Source: Trichomonas vaginalis G3
Taxonomy: Eukaryota; Parabasalia; Trichomonadida; Trichomonadidae
Assembly: GCF_026262505.1 (NCBI RefSeq)
Contig: NC_067205.1
Location: 7,688,001 to 7,752,000, forward strand
Direction of reading: 5' to 3'
Length of the DNA: 64,000 nt
In this document: piece by piece, positions 31,288-41,999 of the stretch
Layout: each line of letters opens with the position of its first letter
How positions within the stretch are numbered: position 1 is the stretch's first letter
Translations under genes and position numbers: made by a program
Notes under the pieces: model-generated
Databases searched by the model: none
Seen by the model: the letters and a program-made list of their open reading frames with translations, nothing else
What the model was told of the DNA's origin: nothing

Positions 31288-32579
31288 TTAAAAATAAAAA
31301 TCATTTCTACTGTTTCGATCTCCGACATAAACCCACATGCCTCTTCTTCCTCCGTATTGTTTTCTTACATGTTTATCATAGATCTTATGAACGAAATCGA
31401 CATCCATTGTGAAATCACAAAAATCAGGTTGAAAACCTTTATCAATGCAGAGTTTCATCAATCTCTCATTTTCATTATCGAGTGTGTAATGAGCAGGGAA
31501 ACATCCCTCGTCATCCCTTTGGTCCTGATCAGCTCCTATATCAAGGAGCAAAACGCAAGCTTCGTATGCATCATTTTCAACTGCAAAATGCAAAGCGTTT
31601 TTGTTTACTTTATTTATTTGATTTACATCTGCTCCTTTTTCAAGCAATTTCTTCATCACTTCAACAGCATTATCTCTGCGGCAATTCCCAAAGGAATTTC
31701 ATCTTTGACACTCTTTACCTTGCAGCCAAGTCCGATTATGTCTTCAACTAATCCTGGGATGTAGAACTTCGGGCAAAAAGTCATGAATTGCTTCAAATCA
31801 GCATTCTTTTTCGAAAGCAAATACAAGAAAATTGTCAAATTCAAATTATTAGAAGTTTCTTCTGCATCAAAATCCATATGAAATTTCTTTTCAAGAAGCT
31901 GCACAATATCAAGATCCCTTATTTACTGGTATTGCAACCATAATCCATCCTTTGTTTCTATGTTATTTAGCACATCCATGATAATTTCTTTGTTTTTGCC
32001 TGCAATTGCTGCAGAAACATTATTTGAACTTGGTTTGCAGCCAATTGACTTCAGGTAGTTGTAGCATGTGATTGCTCCAAATTGGCAGCATTTAGAGAGC
32101 GTTGATTCATCAACTTTTTTGGATTTTTCCTTCAAAAAATCGACATCATCATTGAGCAGATGAAATTCGATTGATCTTTCTGGAAAAGGGGCGAGTATCT
32201 TCTCTTGCTTGCCTTGTATCTTTATTTTCTTGGCGCAAGTCAGGTTCTTTTTGTAGTTCTTCTTTAATAGTGTCTTCAAATTGTCGGGATACTCCAATGC
32301 TATAAATCCAATTTCAGGAATGTGCTCTTTCATGAGCAATTCAATAATTGTCCAGTATGATTTGATTGCAGATGGATCTTCTTGAATAAACAGGGCAATT
32401 GTATTTATGAAAAAGCATGGCAACATTTTATATTTTTTGATCAACGCGTTGATATTAGTGTAAAGATCTTCAATGAACTCTGGTTTGATGTTATATAATT
32501 TATCGATTGTATCAATATAATCTTTGTACTTTTCTATCAATTTGTTATAAAGTTTTTCATCATATTCTGTTTCAGCCAT
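31288..32579 (-). pseudogene. DUF3447-type ankyrin repeat gene, broken
   Basis: The start MAETEYDEKLYNKLIEKYK (ATG at 32579) and the following 150 residues are typical of the very large trichomonad DUF3447 plus ankyrin family. The C-terminal part contains ankyrin repeats (EKGADVNQINKVNKNALHFA and following) and the family's usual basic end. The reading frame is interrupted by an in-frame TAA at 31923-31925 and by a one-base frame change near 31675-31685. These are the only two lesions seen, so decay looks recent. An Inr (TCACT, minus strand) at 32595-32599 is still in place. Confidence 0.8.
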
Positions 32580-32594
32580 CAAAAAAATCGAAAA

Positions 32595-32599
32595 AGTGA
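32595..32599 (-). promoter_or_regulatory. Inr TCACT of the DUF3447 gene
   Basis: It reads TCACTTTTTC on the minus strand, with the start base at 32597 and an 18-nt leader to the ATG at 32579. Confidence 0.5.
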
Positions 32600-33049
32600 C
32601 AACGATAAAATAAAACATCAAAAATTGAATTATATTCGAAGATGATATTCTAATTGAATTTCGGAAATTTTATATTTCTGTCACTTTTTCAAATTTTACA
32701 ACACATAATTAAATAGAGTCTATTTTTTAAGCAAACACAGTTACAATTGTATGACAACAGTAATATTGGAATTCCAGCTTAATCATATTCTAAAAGCTAT
32801 ACGGAATCTTTCGGAATTACAGATATATGAGTGCTTTCGATCAATTCAATCATATCAAAGGCTGCTCTATTTCTTTAAATGCATATTAATATTTATTTAA
32901 ATATTACAAAACGTTAAAATGCATAAATGAAAAGATTTTTTAAAAAATCAAGAGGAACAAAAGGCTGAATGTTGCCGAATACTTTAGATTTGTTAATTTT
33001 ATTGAAGATGATAATGAAAAGATTTCATGTGTTGTTCACATTTGAACAT
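32600..33049. other. Host intergenic region, no gene seen
   Basis: AT-rich sequence between two leftward genes. Nothing recognisable was found. Confidence 0.6.
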
Positions 33050-33979
33050 TTAAACACTCAATGAATCATCATTTGTATTTTCATGTGTGTCATCTGTTTC
33101 CACAATGAATGCTTCGTTCTTTGGATCATGAGCAAGTTTTTCTGCATGCTTTTTTACTTCATTTGCGATAATTACTGCAGTCATTAATACAGCTAATGCA
33201 ACAAGGCCGCATGCAATAAAAATAATCGCATAAAGGTATTTCTTCTTCTTTTTTAAATTGTCAGAATTAGCCGAATCTTGTAAAGCAGAAGATTCTGTTG
33301 TTGATAAGATTGGAGAAAAGTAATAACTTTCTATATCACTTATTGTTTGAACAAATGTACAACTATATTCATTAGATTCATTCGAGTATAATTTGCTCGA
33401 GCCAATTTCTCCAATTGAAGACAATGTCGAATGTGATTCCTTAAATGAAACATCTATTGTACTTGAACTCGTTTGGCTAAAGGATTGCATAGTAGAATGT
33501 GATTCCTCAGATGAAACATCAATTGTACTTGAACTTGTTTCACTGAAGGAATGCATAGTTGAATGTGATTCTTCAAATGAATTTTCAACTGTACTTGAAC
33601 TTGTTTCACTGAAGGAATGCATAGTTGAATGTGATTCTTCAAATGAATTTTCAACTGTACTTGAGCTCGTTTCACTAAAGGAATGCATAATTGAATGTGA
33701 TTCCTCAGATGAAACATCAGGTGTAAATGAGCTCGTTTGGCTAAAGGGATGCATAATTGAATGTGACTCTTCACATGAAGCTTCAGGTGTACTTGAACTC
33801 ATTTCACTGAAGGAATGCATAGTTGAATATGTTTCTTCATAAGATGATTGTGGAGATGGCGTAGGTGATGGAATATCATCGCATTCCGTTATTTTCTCCT
33901 GTGGAACTGTTTTTGTTGTAACCATGTCTATATGAAGAACTTCCACATTCATTTGTGGGATCAACAAGGATGCAAACAT
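33050..33979 (-). CDS. Ser/Thr-repeat single-pass membrane protein
   Basis: A 309-aa protein. Residues 46-199 are seven units of a 22-residue repeat of the form ESHSTMHSFSETSSST plus six variable residues, very rich in Ser and Thr and likely O-glycosylated if exposed. A basic KKKKK precedes one transmembrane helix (about residues 248-272, YAIIFIACGLVALAVLMTAV), followed by a 37-residue acidic tail. The N-terminus lacks a strong signal peptide, although the first 15 residues are moderately hydrophobic. The overall plan resembles a mucin-like surface or endomembrane protein; topology is inferred. A good Inr (33986-33990) fixes the start. Confidence 0.75.
   Translation of the reverse strand: MFASLLIPQMNVEVLHIDMVTTKTVPQEKITECDDIPSPTPSPQSSYEETYSTMHSFSEMSSSTPEASCEESHSIMHPFSQTSSFTPDVSSEESHSIMHSFSETSSSTVENSFEESHSTMHSFSETSSSTVENSFEESHSTMHSFSETSSSTIDVSSEESHSTMQSFSQTSSSTIDVSFKESHSTLSSIGEIGSSKLYSNESNEYSCTFVQTISDIESYYFSPILSTTESSALQDSANSDNLKKKKKYLYAIIFIACGLVALAVLMTAVIIANEVKKHAEKLAHDPKNEAFIVETDDTHENTNDDSLSV
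33383..33844. repeat. 66-bp tandem repeat, seven units, inside the membrane protein gene
   Basis: Seven in-frame units of 66 bp encode the 22-residue Ser/Thr repeat. The two central units are nearly identical and the outer ones are more diverged, the pattern expected from unequal exchange. The opposite strand is also open over the array, which is a by-product of the repeat. Confidence 0.85.
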
Positions 33980-33985
33980 GGAAAT

Positions 33986-33990
33986 TGTGA
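33986..33990 (-). promoter_or_regulatory. Inr TCACA of the Ser/Thr-repeat gene
   Basis: On the minus strand TTTCACAATTTCC precedes the ATG, with the start base at 33988 and a 9-nt leader. Confidence 0.55.
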
Positions 33991-34567
33991 AAGTTTTGAA
34001 TGCCTTTTGGATTTTGTTAGGTCTCCTGAAAAATAAACAACGGTTTGTTTGAAATATGTGTTGAACACTCCTAAGAATTTTAAATCATTTAATTAATCTT
34101 TAATTAATATACTTTGATGCCAAATAATTTGGAATTTCATTTGTCAATTATCGTTTTAGAAAGAATGGAGATATGAATCAATTACAATATCATGTTGTTA
34201 CCATTATTTTCATAGAATTGGACAATATATTCCATTAAAATTGCAAAATCTTATATTAAATTTAGGACACCAAATAAAGCAATCCAATCAACTTGACTAA
34301 GTTATAATTTAAATATCCAACTATTTAAATAGAGATAATGAGCATATAATTAATGTTTATTTTTCATAATAAGAAATATCATAATAGTATTTCAACCCTT
34401 ACTTACACTACTATTTATTTCACATATAATATGTAAAACATTTGTTTTTGTTCAATTGAAAATCAAATGATGAAGAAAAATCTTGATTTCGGAATTTTTA
34501 GCTCAATATCTGGAATTTATTTCACGCAATTAGTTCCCTAAAAGAATTTTATTCGATAATTGTTTCT
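33991..34567. other. Host divergent intergenic region
   Basis: About 580 bp between two divergent genes, each with its own Inr at the edges. No other feature was recognised. Confidence 0.6.
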
Positions 34568-34572
34568 TCACT
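34568..34572 (+). promoter_or_regulatory. Inr TCACT of the ankyrin gene
   Basis: TTCACTTTT with the start base at 34570 and a 15-nt leader to the ATG at 34585. Confidence 0.55.
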
Positions 34573-34584
34573 TTTAATTCTCAG

Positions 34585-35601
34585 ATGGAAGAAAAATTGC
34601 AAAATTTAGAGAAATTTAAAACAGAGGACCCAGCCAATTTCGATGCTTTAGTCATAGAAATTGCTAAAGATATTGACAACATTGTTTTAAACGACAATTT
34701 ATATAAGATTTCAATTCAAAGTTTGAATTGTATCATTCAAAAAGCTTCACCATTAAAAGCAAGTACAGCTAAGCAACTCATGTCAAAGGCATATCAAATA
34801 TATAAATCAGAATCTATTCTTTTATTAGAAAAACTTGATGTCGAAGAAAAATGCGAATTTACTGATTTAATTTCTATCATTGGTACAATATCATCATCTC
34901 CTATACTTCAAAAGATTTCAAATGGTCCACAAAATTCATATATTGAAGCATTAAAAGCTGATTCAGATCGAATCTTTGCTAAGCTCATTGAATCTGATCG
35001 CCAAAAAGCTTTAGAAGCAGTCGACAAGCAATACACACCTAGTGATTTGCTCAGAGCAGCAAATGAAGGCGATTTAAGAACAATTGTGGGAGCCATCTCA
35101 AACAATAAAGATTTCCTTAATGAAACAGATGAAAATGGAATGAACCCATTGATGTTATCCGCATGGAAAGGCCATTTGGACTGTGTTCGCTTTCTATTAA
35201 ACGAAGGATGCGAAATTGATAAGAAAACAAACATCGGAAGCACCGCTCTTATGCTTGCTTCTGAAGGTGGCCACGTTAATGTCATCAATTTACTGATTGA
35301 AAGAGGCGCGCAAGTAAATATCCAGACAGACACAGGAAGTACGGCCGCAAGCTATGCTGCGTTCAACGATCGCTTGGAAGCACTCAAAACACTCGTTGAA
35401 CACGGCACAAATGTCAATATTCCTGACCAAAATGGGGCAACACCGCTTTTCTGCGCTGTTTTTGCTGACTCCGTTCCTTGCGCGGAGTATTTGATAGACA
35501 ACGGCGCAAACATCATGGCCGTCAACTCAAAGGGATTGGTTCCAAAGCAATACGCGAAGACTCTTCAAATGATTGAATTTTTCAAGAAATTTGACTTCTA
35601 A
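34585..35601 (+). CDS. Ankyrin repeat protein
   Basis: A 338-aa protein. Residues 1-145 are helical with no recognised family. Residues about 148-330 form five ankyrin repeats, each with the usual helix-turn-helix core, for example NGMNPLMLSAWKGHLDCVRF and GSTALMLASEGGHVNVINLL, ending in a degenerate cap. It lacks DUF3447, so it belongs to a different subset from the gene at 31288. Ankyrin arrays bind proteins and the partner cannot be told from the sequence. It has no signal peptide or membrane segment and is probably cytosolic. The gene is complete, with an Inr just upstream. Confidence 0.85.
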   Translation: MEEKLQNLEKFKTEDPANFDALVIEIAKDIDNIVLNDNLYKISIQSLNCIIQKASPLKASTAKQLMSKAYQIYKSESILLLEKLDVEEKCEFTDLISIIGTISSSPILQKISNGPQNSYIEALKADSDRIFAKLIESDRQKALEAVDKQYTPSDLLRAANEGDLRTIVGAISNNKDFLNETDENGMNPLMLSAWKGHLDCVRFLLNEGCEIDKKTNIGSTALMLASEGGHVNVINLLIERGAQVNIQTDTGSTAASYAAFNDRLEALKTLVEHGTNVNIPDQNGATPLFCAVFADSVPCAEYLIDNGANIMAVNSKGLVPKQYAKTLQMIEFFKKFDF

Positions 35602-35798
35602 AATAAAAGATATAGTTATACATATATTTATTTCAAATGGAATTCTTTCACACACATGAAAAGCACAATTATATTCCAAATATAACAATTGAATTTTACA
35701 TATTGAAGCTGAAAGTTCATTATTTAAATGCATAACAATTTGTTTTAGCATTTGAGAGCAAGTCATTTCAATCACCATTTTTTCATTTTTATTCAAAA

Positions 35799-36745
35799 TT
35801 ATTCTTTCTTCACTCTTTTGTTAGAAATAGGGAGGATGACAGAAGTGAAATAGTCCTTTCTAAAGAGTTTGAGAATCTTCATTGCATTGTTCCAAGTTGA
35901 TTTCGATTCTTGAAACTCGGTTTTTACTTTATTAATATCAATGCTATCATTAAACTTATTATTTGCAATAATCATTGAGTAGAACTCGTCAATGTCAGAA
36001 TCTGTTATATTTTTGACATTTTTGAAAGAATTAATTGATTTGAATAAAAACCCAACTGAAACAGTTTTATCTGGTTCATCATCACCATCAACAATATCAA
36101 AATTCGTAATTCCTTCAACGACCTTCTTAAGATAATAATAATCAAGAAAAATTGGATTAGTCTGAGCCTTTATTGGAATAGGCTCAGACTAATCAAGAAA
36201 AATTGGATTAGTCTGAGGTCCATAAATTCTCTGAATTTTGACATATTTATAATAGCATCAATGCAATCAACAATAATTTCAATTTCTGGCAATTCTGGAA
36301 CGCTGAAATCATTTAAAATGAATTTATATTGTAGTTCTTTCCCTGTGTTACTGTCAATTACTCTAGTCGGAGGGAAAACAATGTAAGATTTTTTGTTGGG
36401 AATACCTGCAATGAAAAAATCTAAATCAAATGTGTCTGTTTTAATGATTTTGGTATATCTATTCATTTTAAGATATAAATTATGCTTGCAATAGATATGA
36501 AGTCCTTTATGTGCAGATTGTGTCACAACTGTATATTTTGGGAGTTTTAGAATCAACTTTGAAATGAAATCATCTTTGTACTTTTCAGTTTGACCCTGAA
36601 AGTCAATATCAATGATCGCAATCGGATATTCAATTAAATGTAATTGTAAAACTCTTCCTGTGACTTCCCCTTCTTCATTTGGCTTGAAAAACTTCTTAAA
36701 GTTCTTACATTCAAGAAATTTTGCATCAGAAAATGGAGATTTCAT
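35799..36745 (-). pseudogene. Primase-polymerase (AEP)-like relic
   Basis: The first 190 codons from the ATG at 36745 resemble the N-terminal domain of bifunctional primase-polymerases: an acidic strand pair in PIAIIDIDFQG, a SAHKGLHIYCK segment equivalent to the usual GGxHxYF motif, and a DLDFF segment. Such domains accompany D5-like helicases in viruses and virus-like elements. No helicase lies next to it here and it is not part of element A or B. The more distal part is a helical region with similarity to nothing recognised. It is not whole, with about one break. Origin from an older virus-like element is likely but not proven. Confidence 0.55.
36141..36217. repeat. 51-bp duplication with a 14-bp inverted repeat
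   Basis: ATCAAGAAAAATTGGATTAG and the six bases after it occur at 36141 and again at 36192, 51 bp apart. Between them GATTAGTCTGAGCC and GGCTCAGACTAATC face each other across a 12-nt loop. It may be a template-switch product or a small insertion. Confidence 0.8.
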
Positions 36746-36775
36746 AATGAAATGATATTCGGCAGAATTTTTTAA

Positions 36776-36889
36776 TCAACCTAAAATTTTTGATGTCATC
36801 TTTAAGTTTTCATCTTTTTTTCTATCAAGAACATTGATTTCATTTATCTGGTCTATCATTCTTTTCAGTTGTTCATCCAAACTGAACAT
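36776..36889 (-). CDS. Possible short ORF (37 aa) upstream of the primase relic
   Basis: An ATG at 36889 opens a 37-codon frame beginning MFSLDEQLKRMIDQINEINV, an amphipathic helical stretch with good codon composition. It lies directly upstream of the primase-like relic in the same direction. It might be a separate small gene or an old N-terminal piece. Support is weak. Confidence 0.25.
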   Translation of the reverse strand: MFSLDEQLKRMIDQINEINVLDRKKDENLKMTSKILG

Positions 36890-36898
36890 AACAACGAA

Positions 36899-37425
36899 TT
36901 AAGGGAGGCTTCCGACCAGAAAGCCCTCTCAATTTTTTGTGATGTTTACACCAAAAGTGAGATTCGTTAAGCGTTTTTCTCGTTGAATATTGAGTTTCCC
37001 GTATTTTAAGTTATTCATAAAGCTTCTCTATATTATACCCTATCTACTGATATGATTATTTTTGAAAAATCTCTTAAATCGACCTGCACTGAATTTTTTA
37101 GGGAAAATTCGAAATTTTATAGGCGTTTTTTGTAACGTTTTTTCACGGAATAAAATCCGAAAAATAATTTTTTGAAGAATCATTTGGGTAGAATACTTAT
37201 TGAAAATTATATTTATTATAATTTTGGTCGATAAAAATAAGCGGATTCAAAACTGGCAAAAACCCTTTCGGCAATTTGTGGACGATTCCGAACCCCCTCA
37301 TTTTTGAAATTTAATAAGAAAAATAGAATCTTTATTAAATATAGATTTTAAAAAACTTGGTTATAAATTACGAAATTTTCTCACTTGGGCTAAAAAGTGA
37401 CAATTTGGTCGGAAGCCACCCTTAA
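36899..37425. mobile_element. MITE-like TIR element 3 (about 525 bp)
   Basis: AAGGG(A/T)GGCTTCCGACCA at 36901-36918 and its inverse at 37406-37423 form an 18-bp inverted repeat with one mismatch, and TTAA is present at both outer edges. That fits a TTAA-targeting element of piggyBac or Kolobok type, although the TTAA may be part of the repeat. No coding capacity is present. Confidence 0.7.
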
Positions 37426-37590
37426 AAAATTTATGAAATAAAAATATAAAATCCAAATTGATGATTAGTTTTATTGATGAATTGTTACATTAATATGACA
37501 ATCTAAAAAAAATTTTTGAAATAAAAATATAAAATCCAAATTTATGAAAAACAATAGGTATAATATAAGAAAATCAAAACATTATACAAG

Positions 37591-39564
37591 TTAATTAACT
37601 AAAGGGTTGATTTGACAAACCTCAGAAGTCAATAAATCTTCATTTGTCGAATGATCAACCACAATATCGGAGAAATCAGGTCTTTTTCCTATCCTTCTCC
37701 ATATCACAAGCATCAGAAGCAGTGCAATTGGACAAAGAACGAACAATGGATTTGAAGCCCAAAATACGATCTTTGTTGCCTCAGAAAGCTTGAAGTACGT
37801 GAATCCGAAGCAAACTGTCAGACCCAAAAACAGGAACATGAAATCCAAAATGAACCAGTTTGTCCAATAACTCGACAATGCGAGCATTGAAGAGAAAATG
37901 GTTATTGGAGCGACCTCGAACCACATGTGTATGAGTGAGAAAATCGGTCCCCATATGGTTGGAGTGTTGTGTCCTCCATTGTAATAACCGTAAATTGTCA
38001 GGATTCCCAAATGTCCGTCGATTGTCTGTACAACGACAGGGCATACGTAAGGGAGGAAGATCACTAGGAACATTGTGACCCTCACGTACAAAGGCATCCT
38101 ATTAAACCTCCATCTTACGATTAAAGGTCCGAAGATGGTGCAATTAAGGATGAACTGGAGGACTGTCGAATGTCCATTAAATATCCATGTGAGTTTGTCG
38201 TGTGCGAACCTCTTTATCCTCTCATATTTTAATTCGAATGGAATTGGGAACGTAATTGTAATGAAAGAGATCATTAGAAGGATAAAGATTGGATGTACAC
38301 TGAAGAAAAGGTTGTAGAGATTGCCTAAAAACTCATAATGAGATGGCAAAATATCTCCTACGTAAAAAGTCAATCTGTTGTCAAAATATCCCGTAAATTC
38401 GATTGTATTCATTCCAAATGGGAATGTGTTCTCGTAATGGTACACTGAAACGCCTGGTTTGACAAGTCTATCGAACTCCATCAAATGTCCGTCGGCGTAG
38501 ATTTTAACGGGCTCTTCAGTAAACGCTAAAACTCTGATATCGATTTTCTGGTTATTGAATACTGTCTGTCGGGAAGCAACATCGTAAGAAATTGGGTATG
38601 TAACAACGGCTTTCGGATCATTGTTGCACTTGAATGCTGCGTAGTTGATGTTGCCATTGTCGATCGTGACAATTCCTAAGTTATTGTGTTGTTTCGTATC
38701 ACTGCCAATAACTTCGAGAGATGTTCCATGATGCTGAGGATGGAAAATGCTTGGATGAGTATGGCCATCGAGAGCTATTGATATATCGTATATGGAAATC
38801 ATGTCTTTGAAAGAGTGGCCGAGAGAAGATTTGACCGAAAACCATTGATCTATAGGGAAATGATTCAAAACAACAACAGAGAGGTTGGTCTTGCAGGCAT
38901 TTATAATCGCGTTCTCAATGGTATCGAGGTTTTTACGGTTGGGATAAACGAATAAATCAGTGAGGGCTCGGCTCGGAGGGAATAATTGAGGATTGATGAT
39001 GACAAAGATGCAGTCTTCAGCTGTGACTGTGGAAACAAGGTATTTCTCGTATGTAATGTTTGAAAGATTCAAATAATAATTTGAATATTTCAAGAAGTGC
39101 ATTTTTTTGCTTCCAAAGGAGTAAACATCAAAGAGATCATGATTTCCAGATTGGTCAACATATAAGGAAATCAATGGCCCTGTATCTTTGGAAAGTTTCT
39201 GATAAATTTCTTGATCGCGGAGATTTTGTGATGACTCTTTGACTACTTTGCCATGGAATTTCCAATTGTCAACGAGATCGCCTGTGTTAATAAGAGTATT
39301 CGTCTTTGATTTCTTTGAAAATTCAAGGGCATTCATGAAATTTCTGTTGTTGCGACCCTGCTTGTGACTGATATGCACATCAGTTATGTGTACAAAGTAA
39401 GTAGGATTCTTTGAGGAATTGAAAGGGCGCGTGGCACTGGGACAAGGATCTGTAAAATGATGTGGTTCTCTAAGAACTAAGTAGATAGCAAGAAACAGGA
39501 TTGATGTGTACCAAGTGTATGTTGAAAAGAAAGAACGCACTCCATTAACATGTGAGTATCCCAT
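37591..39564 (-). CDS. TMEM62-like calcineurin-type phosphoesterase with membrane domain
   Basis: A 657-aa protein starting at the ATG at 39564, since the longer frame begins with TTG. A signal-anchor helix lies at about residues 18-32. The metallophosphoesterase domain carries all metal-binding motifs: DxH in ITDVHISH (about 61-66), GD in NTGDLVD (about 95), GNHD (140-143), NHFP and GHTH in LDGHTHPS. A beta-rich region follows, then several transmembrane segments from about residue 420 to 630. This order is that of TMEM62 and related endomembrane proteins of unknown substrate. The active domain should face the lumen or exterior if the first helix is an anchor. The gene is complete. Confidence 0.85.
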   Translation of the reverse strand: MGYSHVNGVRSFFSTYTWYTSILFLAIYLVLREPHHFTDPCPSATRPFNSSKNPTYFVHITDVHISHKQGRNNRNFMNALEFSKKSKTNTLINTGDLVDNWKFHGKVVKESSQNLRDQEIYQKLSKDTGPLISLYVDQSGNHDLFDVYSFGSKKMHFLKYSNYYLNLSNITYEKYLVSTVTAEDCIFVIINPQLFPPSRALTDLFVYPNRKNLDTIENAIINACKTNLSVVVLNHFPIDQWFSVKSSLGHSFKDMISIYDISIALDGHTHPSIFHPQHHGTSLEVIGSDTKQHNNLGIVTIDNGNINYAAFKCNNDPKAVVTYPISYDVASRQTVFNNQKIDIRVLAFTEEPVKIYADGHLMEFDRLVKPGVSVYHYENTFPFGMNTIEFTGYFDNRLTFYVGDILPSHYEFLGNLYNLFFSVHPIFILLMISFITITFPIPFELKYERIKRFAHDKLTWIFNGHSTVLQFILNCTIFGPLIVRWRFNRMPLYVRVTMFLVIFLPYVCPVVVQTIDGHLGILTIYGYYNGGHNTPTIWGPIFSLIHMWFEVAPITIFSSMLALSSYWTNWFILDFMFLFLGLTVCFGFTYFKLSEATKIVFWASNPLFVLCPIALLLMLVIWRRIGKRPDFSDIVVDHSTNEDLLTSEVCQINPLVN

Positions 39565-40194
39565 GAAAAAAAAATCAAATCGAGCTATTGACAAATTTTA
39601 TGTTGACAGATTGTATACTCTCAAATCAGATATTTTATAACTATCTATAGTTGTATTACTTATATCCATTGAATTCAAATTTAACTTAACTATACACATA
39701 TTGAATTTAGTTTTTTGATCATAATTTTGTTTAAAAAAGAATTAAATAAGTAATACAATGCAGTTTTCATAAAATGATTTTTGTATGTGATTCAAAATCA
39801 AAATCCGAAAAATGTAAAAAAGAATATCTAATAAATATCCAGAATCTTTTTCTAGTAATAAAGTAATTAAAATTTTGTTGAGATTTGAATATTGAGTAGT
39901 AACTTTGAAAAATTATTGAAATTGAATATTTCAATAAATCTGAATAATTCTTAATTAAAAATACTCACTTATGATAATATGCGTATTGCGTCTAGAAAAT
40001 TACACAACAAACTCTTACACAATTTGAATAAAAAAACGTTGCCAAGATTATTTATTTTCATCGAATGTGGGATATATTCATATAGTGTAATAATTCTCCC
40101 CTCAATAATCAAAAATACAGTTTTTGGTCAGTCAATTATTGAAGTCAAAAATCAATTAAATAAGCATCAAAATGCTATTATTTATTAGCAAAAA
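39565..40194. other. Host intergenic region, no gene seen
   Basis: AT-rich sequence. A 69-codon open frame near 39979 has no recognisable features or Inr and is not called. Confidence 0.5.
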
Positions 40195-40201
40195 AATTAA
40201 G

Positions 40202-41256
40202 TAAGGGTTTCGTTTTGCGAAAAAAAACGTACAATACGCAATTTCGCTAAAAAAACATTTAGCTAGCAATTTCGACCTTTGACTCCACTCAAGACGTCAC
40301 TTTTTTAATTTTGCGGTATCATATTTTTGGAAAATCTTTATGAATATTATATAAAAAGTCTCTTTAATATCTATATTTCATATTTTTATCGATTTTTAAA
40401 GTTTTTGCGAAAAGTATTCAATTATTTTTGCTATTTGGTCGGGTAAATGTCAGATTTGCGACATTTTCTGATATGATATTCAGATTCTACGTTGATAATA
40501 ATGCTTATAGAACCCTCTTGCTATTGTGTCAAAATTGCGAAACCGATAGCAAAAATATCTCGCAATATCAAAATTGAGATATTGAGTGAATTATGCATTA
40601 TAGAGATTAAAAATCTGATTTGTGAAAACATCTCATCAGTTTCTAGCTAATTCAAAAATCTTTACTATCTTATTCGATTAAAATGAAAAGGGAATAGTTT
40701 CATTATGCTTTAAATGACAGCCTTATAATATAATCATAGTTTTCGCTCAATATGCAGCATTTTTTTTTCGAAATCTATGGTCAATGTCCTAAATACTGAT
40801 TGCTTTGCATTCATATCTCTTACATTTTCTATACCCACATCACTATTCATTGCTATTCCTATCTTTTTCATTTTTGTTTGTTTCTCATAATTTCTCAAAA
40901 AACACGATAACTTGATATTTGTAAATATCATACTTTATAACGTAAATAAGAACTTGACCTATTAAGAAAAGCAGTAATGAAAAGAAAATCTGAATTTCAT
41001 AAAAATTACAAGTTTCTGATGACAATTAGCTTAATTAAACCAGGTACAAGATTATATAATTGTATTTTCTATCCAATTATCCATATAATATCTTATCCAG
41101 AAAAAATAACTTGATCAATACCAAATGATTTTTTAACTAGTAAATAAAGTATTTTCTTTACACACACATTGTATATCATAGTTTTTTTTGGTTTCGCAAA
41201 ACATCCAAAAACAAATATGCTATAAAAGTGACAATTTTAGCAAAACGAAACCCTTA
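40202..41256. mobile_element. TIR element 4 (1055 bp) with 7-bp target duplication
   Basis: TAAGGGTTTCGTTTTGC at 40202-40218 is inverted at 41240-41256. AATTAAG flanks both ends (40195-40201 and 41257-41263), a 7-bp duplication that could also be read as 8 bp because of a shared A. It has no transposase frame. A 7-8 bp duplication points to hAT- or Mutator-like machinery, in contrast to elements 1 and 2. Confidence 0.75.
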
Positions 41257-41263
41257 AATTAAG

Positions 41264-41999
41264 ACAATAAAAATATCGAAATAATTATTTCAAGAAAATT
41301 TAAATTTTGATTTTAATAAATTATTAGCTCTAACATTGGAACAATATGTGTTAAACAGTTAATATGCTTATATGCGTCTGAACTATTAGAGAGAAATGCT
41401 TTAACCTGACTATTTCGATATGAAATAATTTGTTTAAGGGTGCACACGAGAGGATCATGTAAACTTCAGAATTTAGAACCTTATTTTTAGGCATTATCTT
41501 GGCTACCTATTTCGGCTCGAAAAGCAAAAAATATCAAAAAATACAACTTGACTCCATTATGACCCTTTCATGGAGGTAGTTTTTATCCGCTAGTATTTTC
41601 CCTTTGAATCTCTTTACAATTCGAAATCAAATTCAAACCTCAGTAGAAGAAAGGAAGAATCGACTTACTACGGTTGTAATACGAATAAATACATATATTT
41701 AATTATTTTTATTTACATAATAATTGTTTGAAGCTCATATTCCATCAAATTTTTAAATAAAAACATTAAAATGTTGAAAATGTTCATATATTTTAATAGG
41801 GTTTTGGCACTTTATTGAGGAATTACTACATACATAGTCGAACTGAACTTGATATTTTGAAATTTAAATTATTTATCAAAATTAAAATTTAACTTGAAAT
41901 TTATAATTATTTAGTCATATTTTGCATAATTCTAAGTAGATTTTGTAAAAAATCAAGAAAGAAAAATTTTAACGTGCTTTATTTTTTCTTTTTTATAAT
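41264..41999. other. Host intergenic region, no gene seen
   Basis: AT-rich sequence up to the A-run at the edge of element B. An AAGGGTGCAC string at 41437 resembles the outer end of elements 3 and 4, but no partner repeat was found. Confidence 0.5.

Noticed and set aside
33393-33842. Open frame on the plus strand opposite the Ser/Thr repeat
   Set aside because: It exists only because the 66-bp repeat has no stop in that frame; the minus-strand frame has an Inr, ATG, TM helix and normal composition.
39979-40188. 69-aa frame upstream of TIR element 4
   Set aside because: It has AT-rich composition, no Inr, no domain and no conservation that can be judged from the window.
41437-41460. Left end of a fifth TIR element (AAGGGTGCACACGAGAGG)
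   Set aside because: No matching inverted end was found before element B starts.
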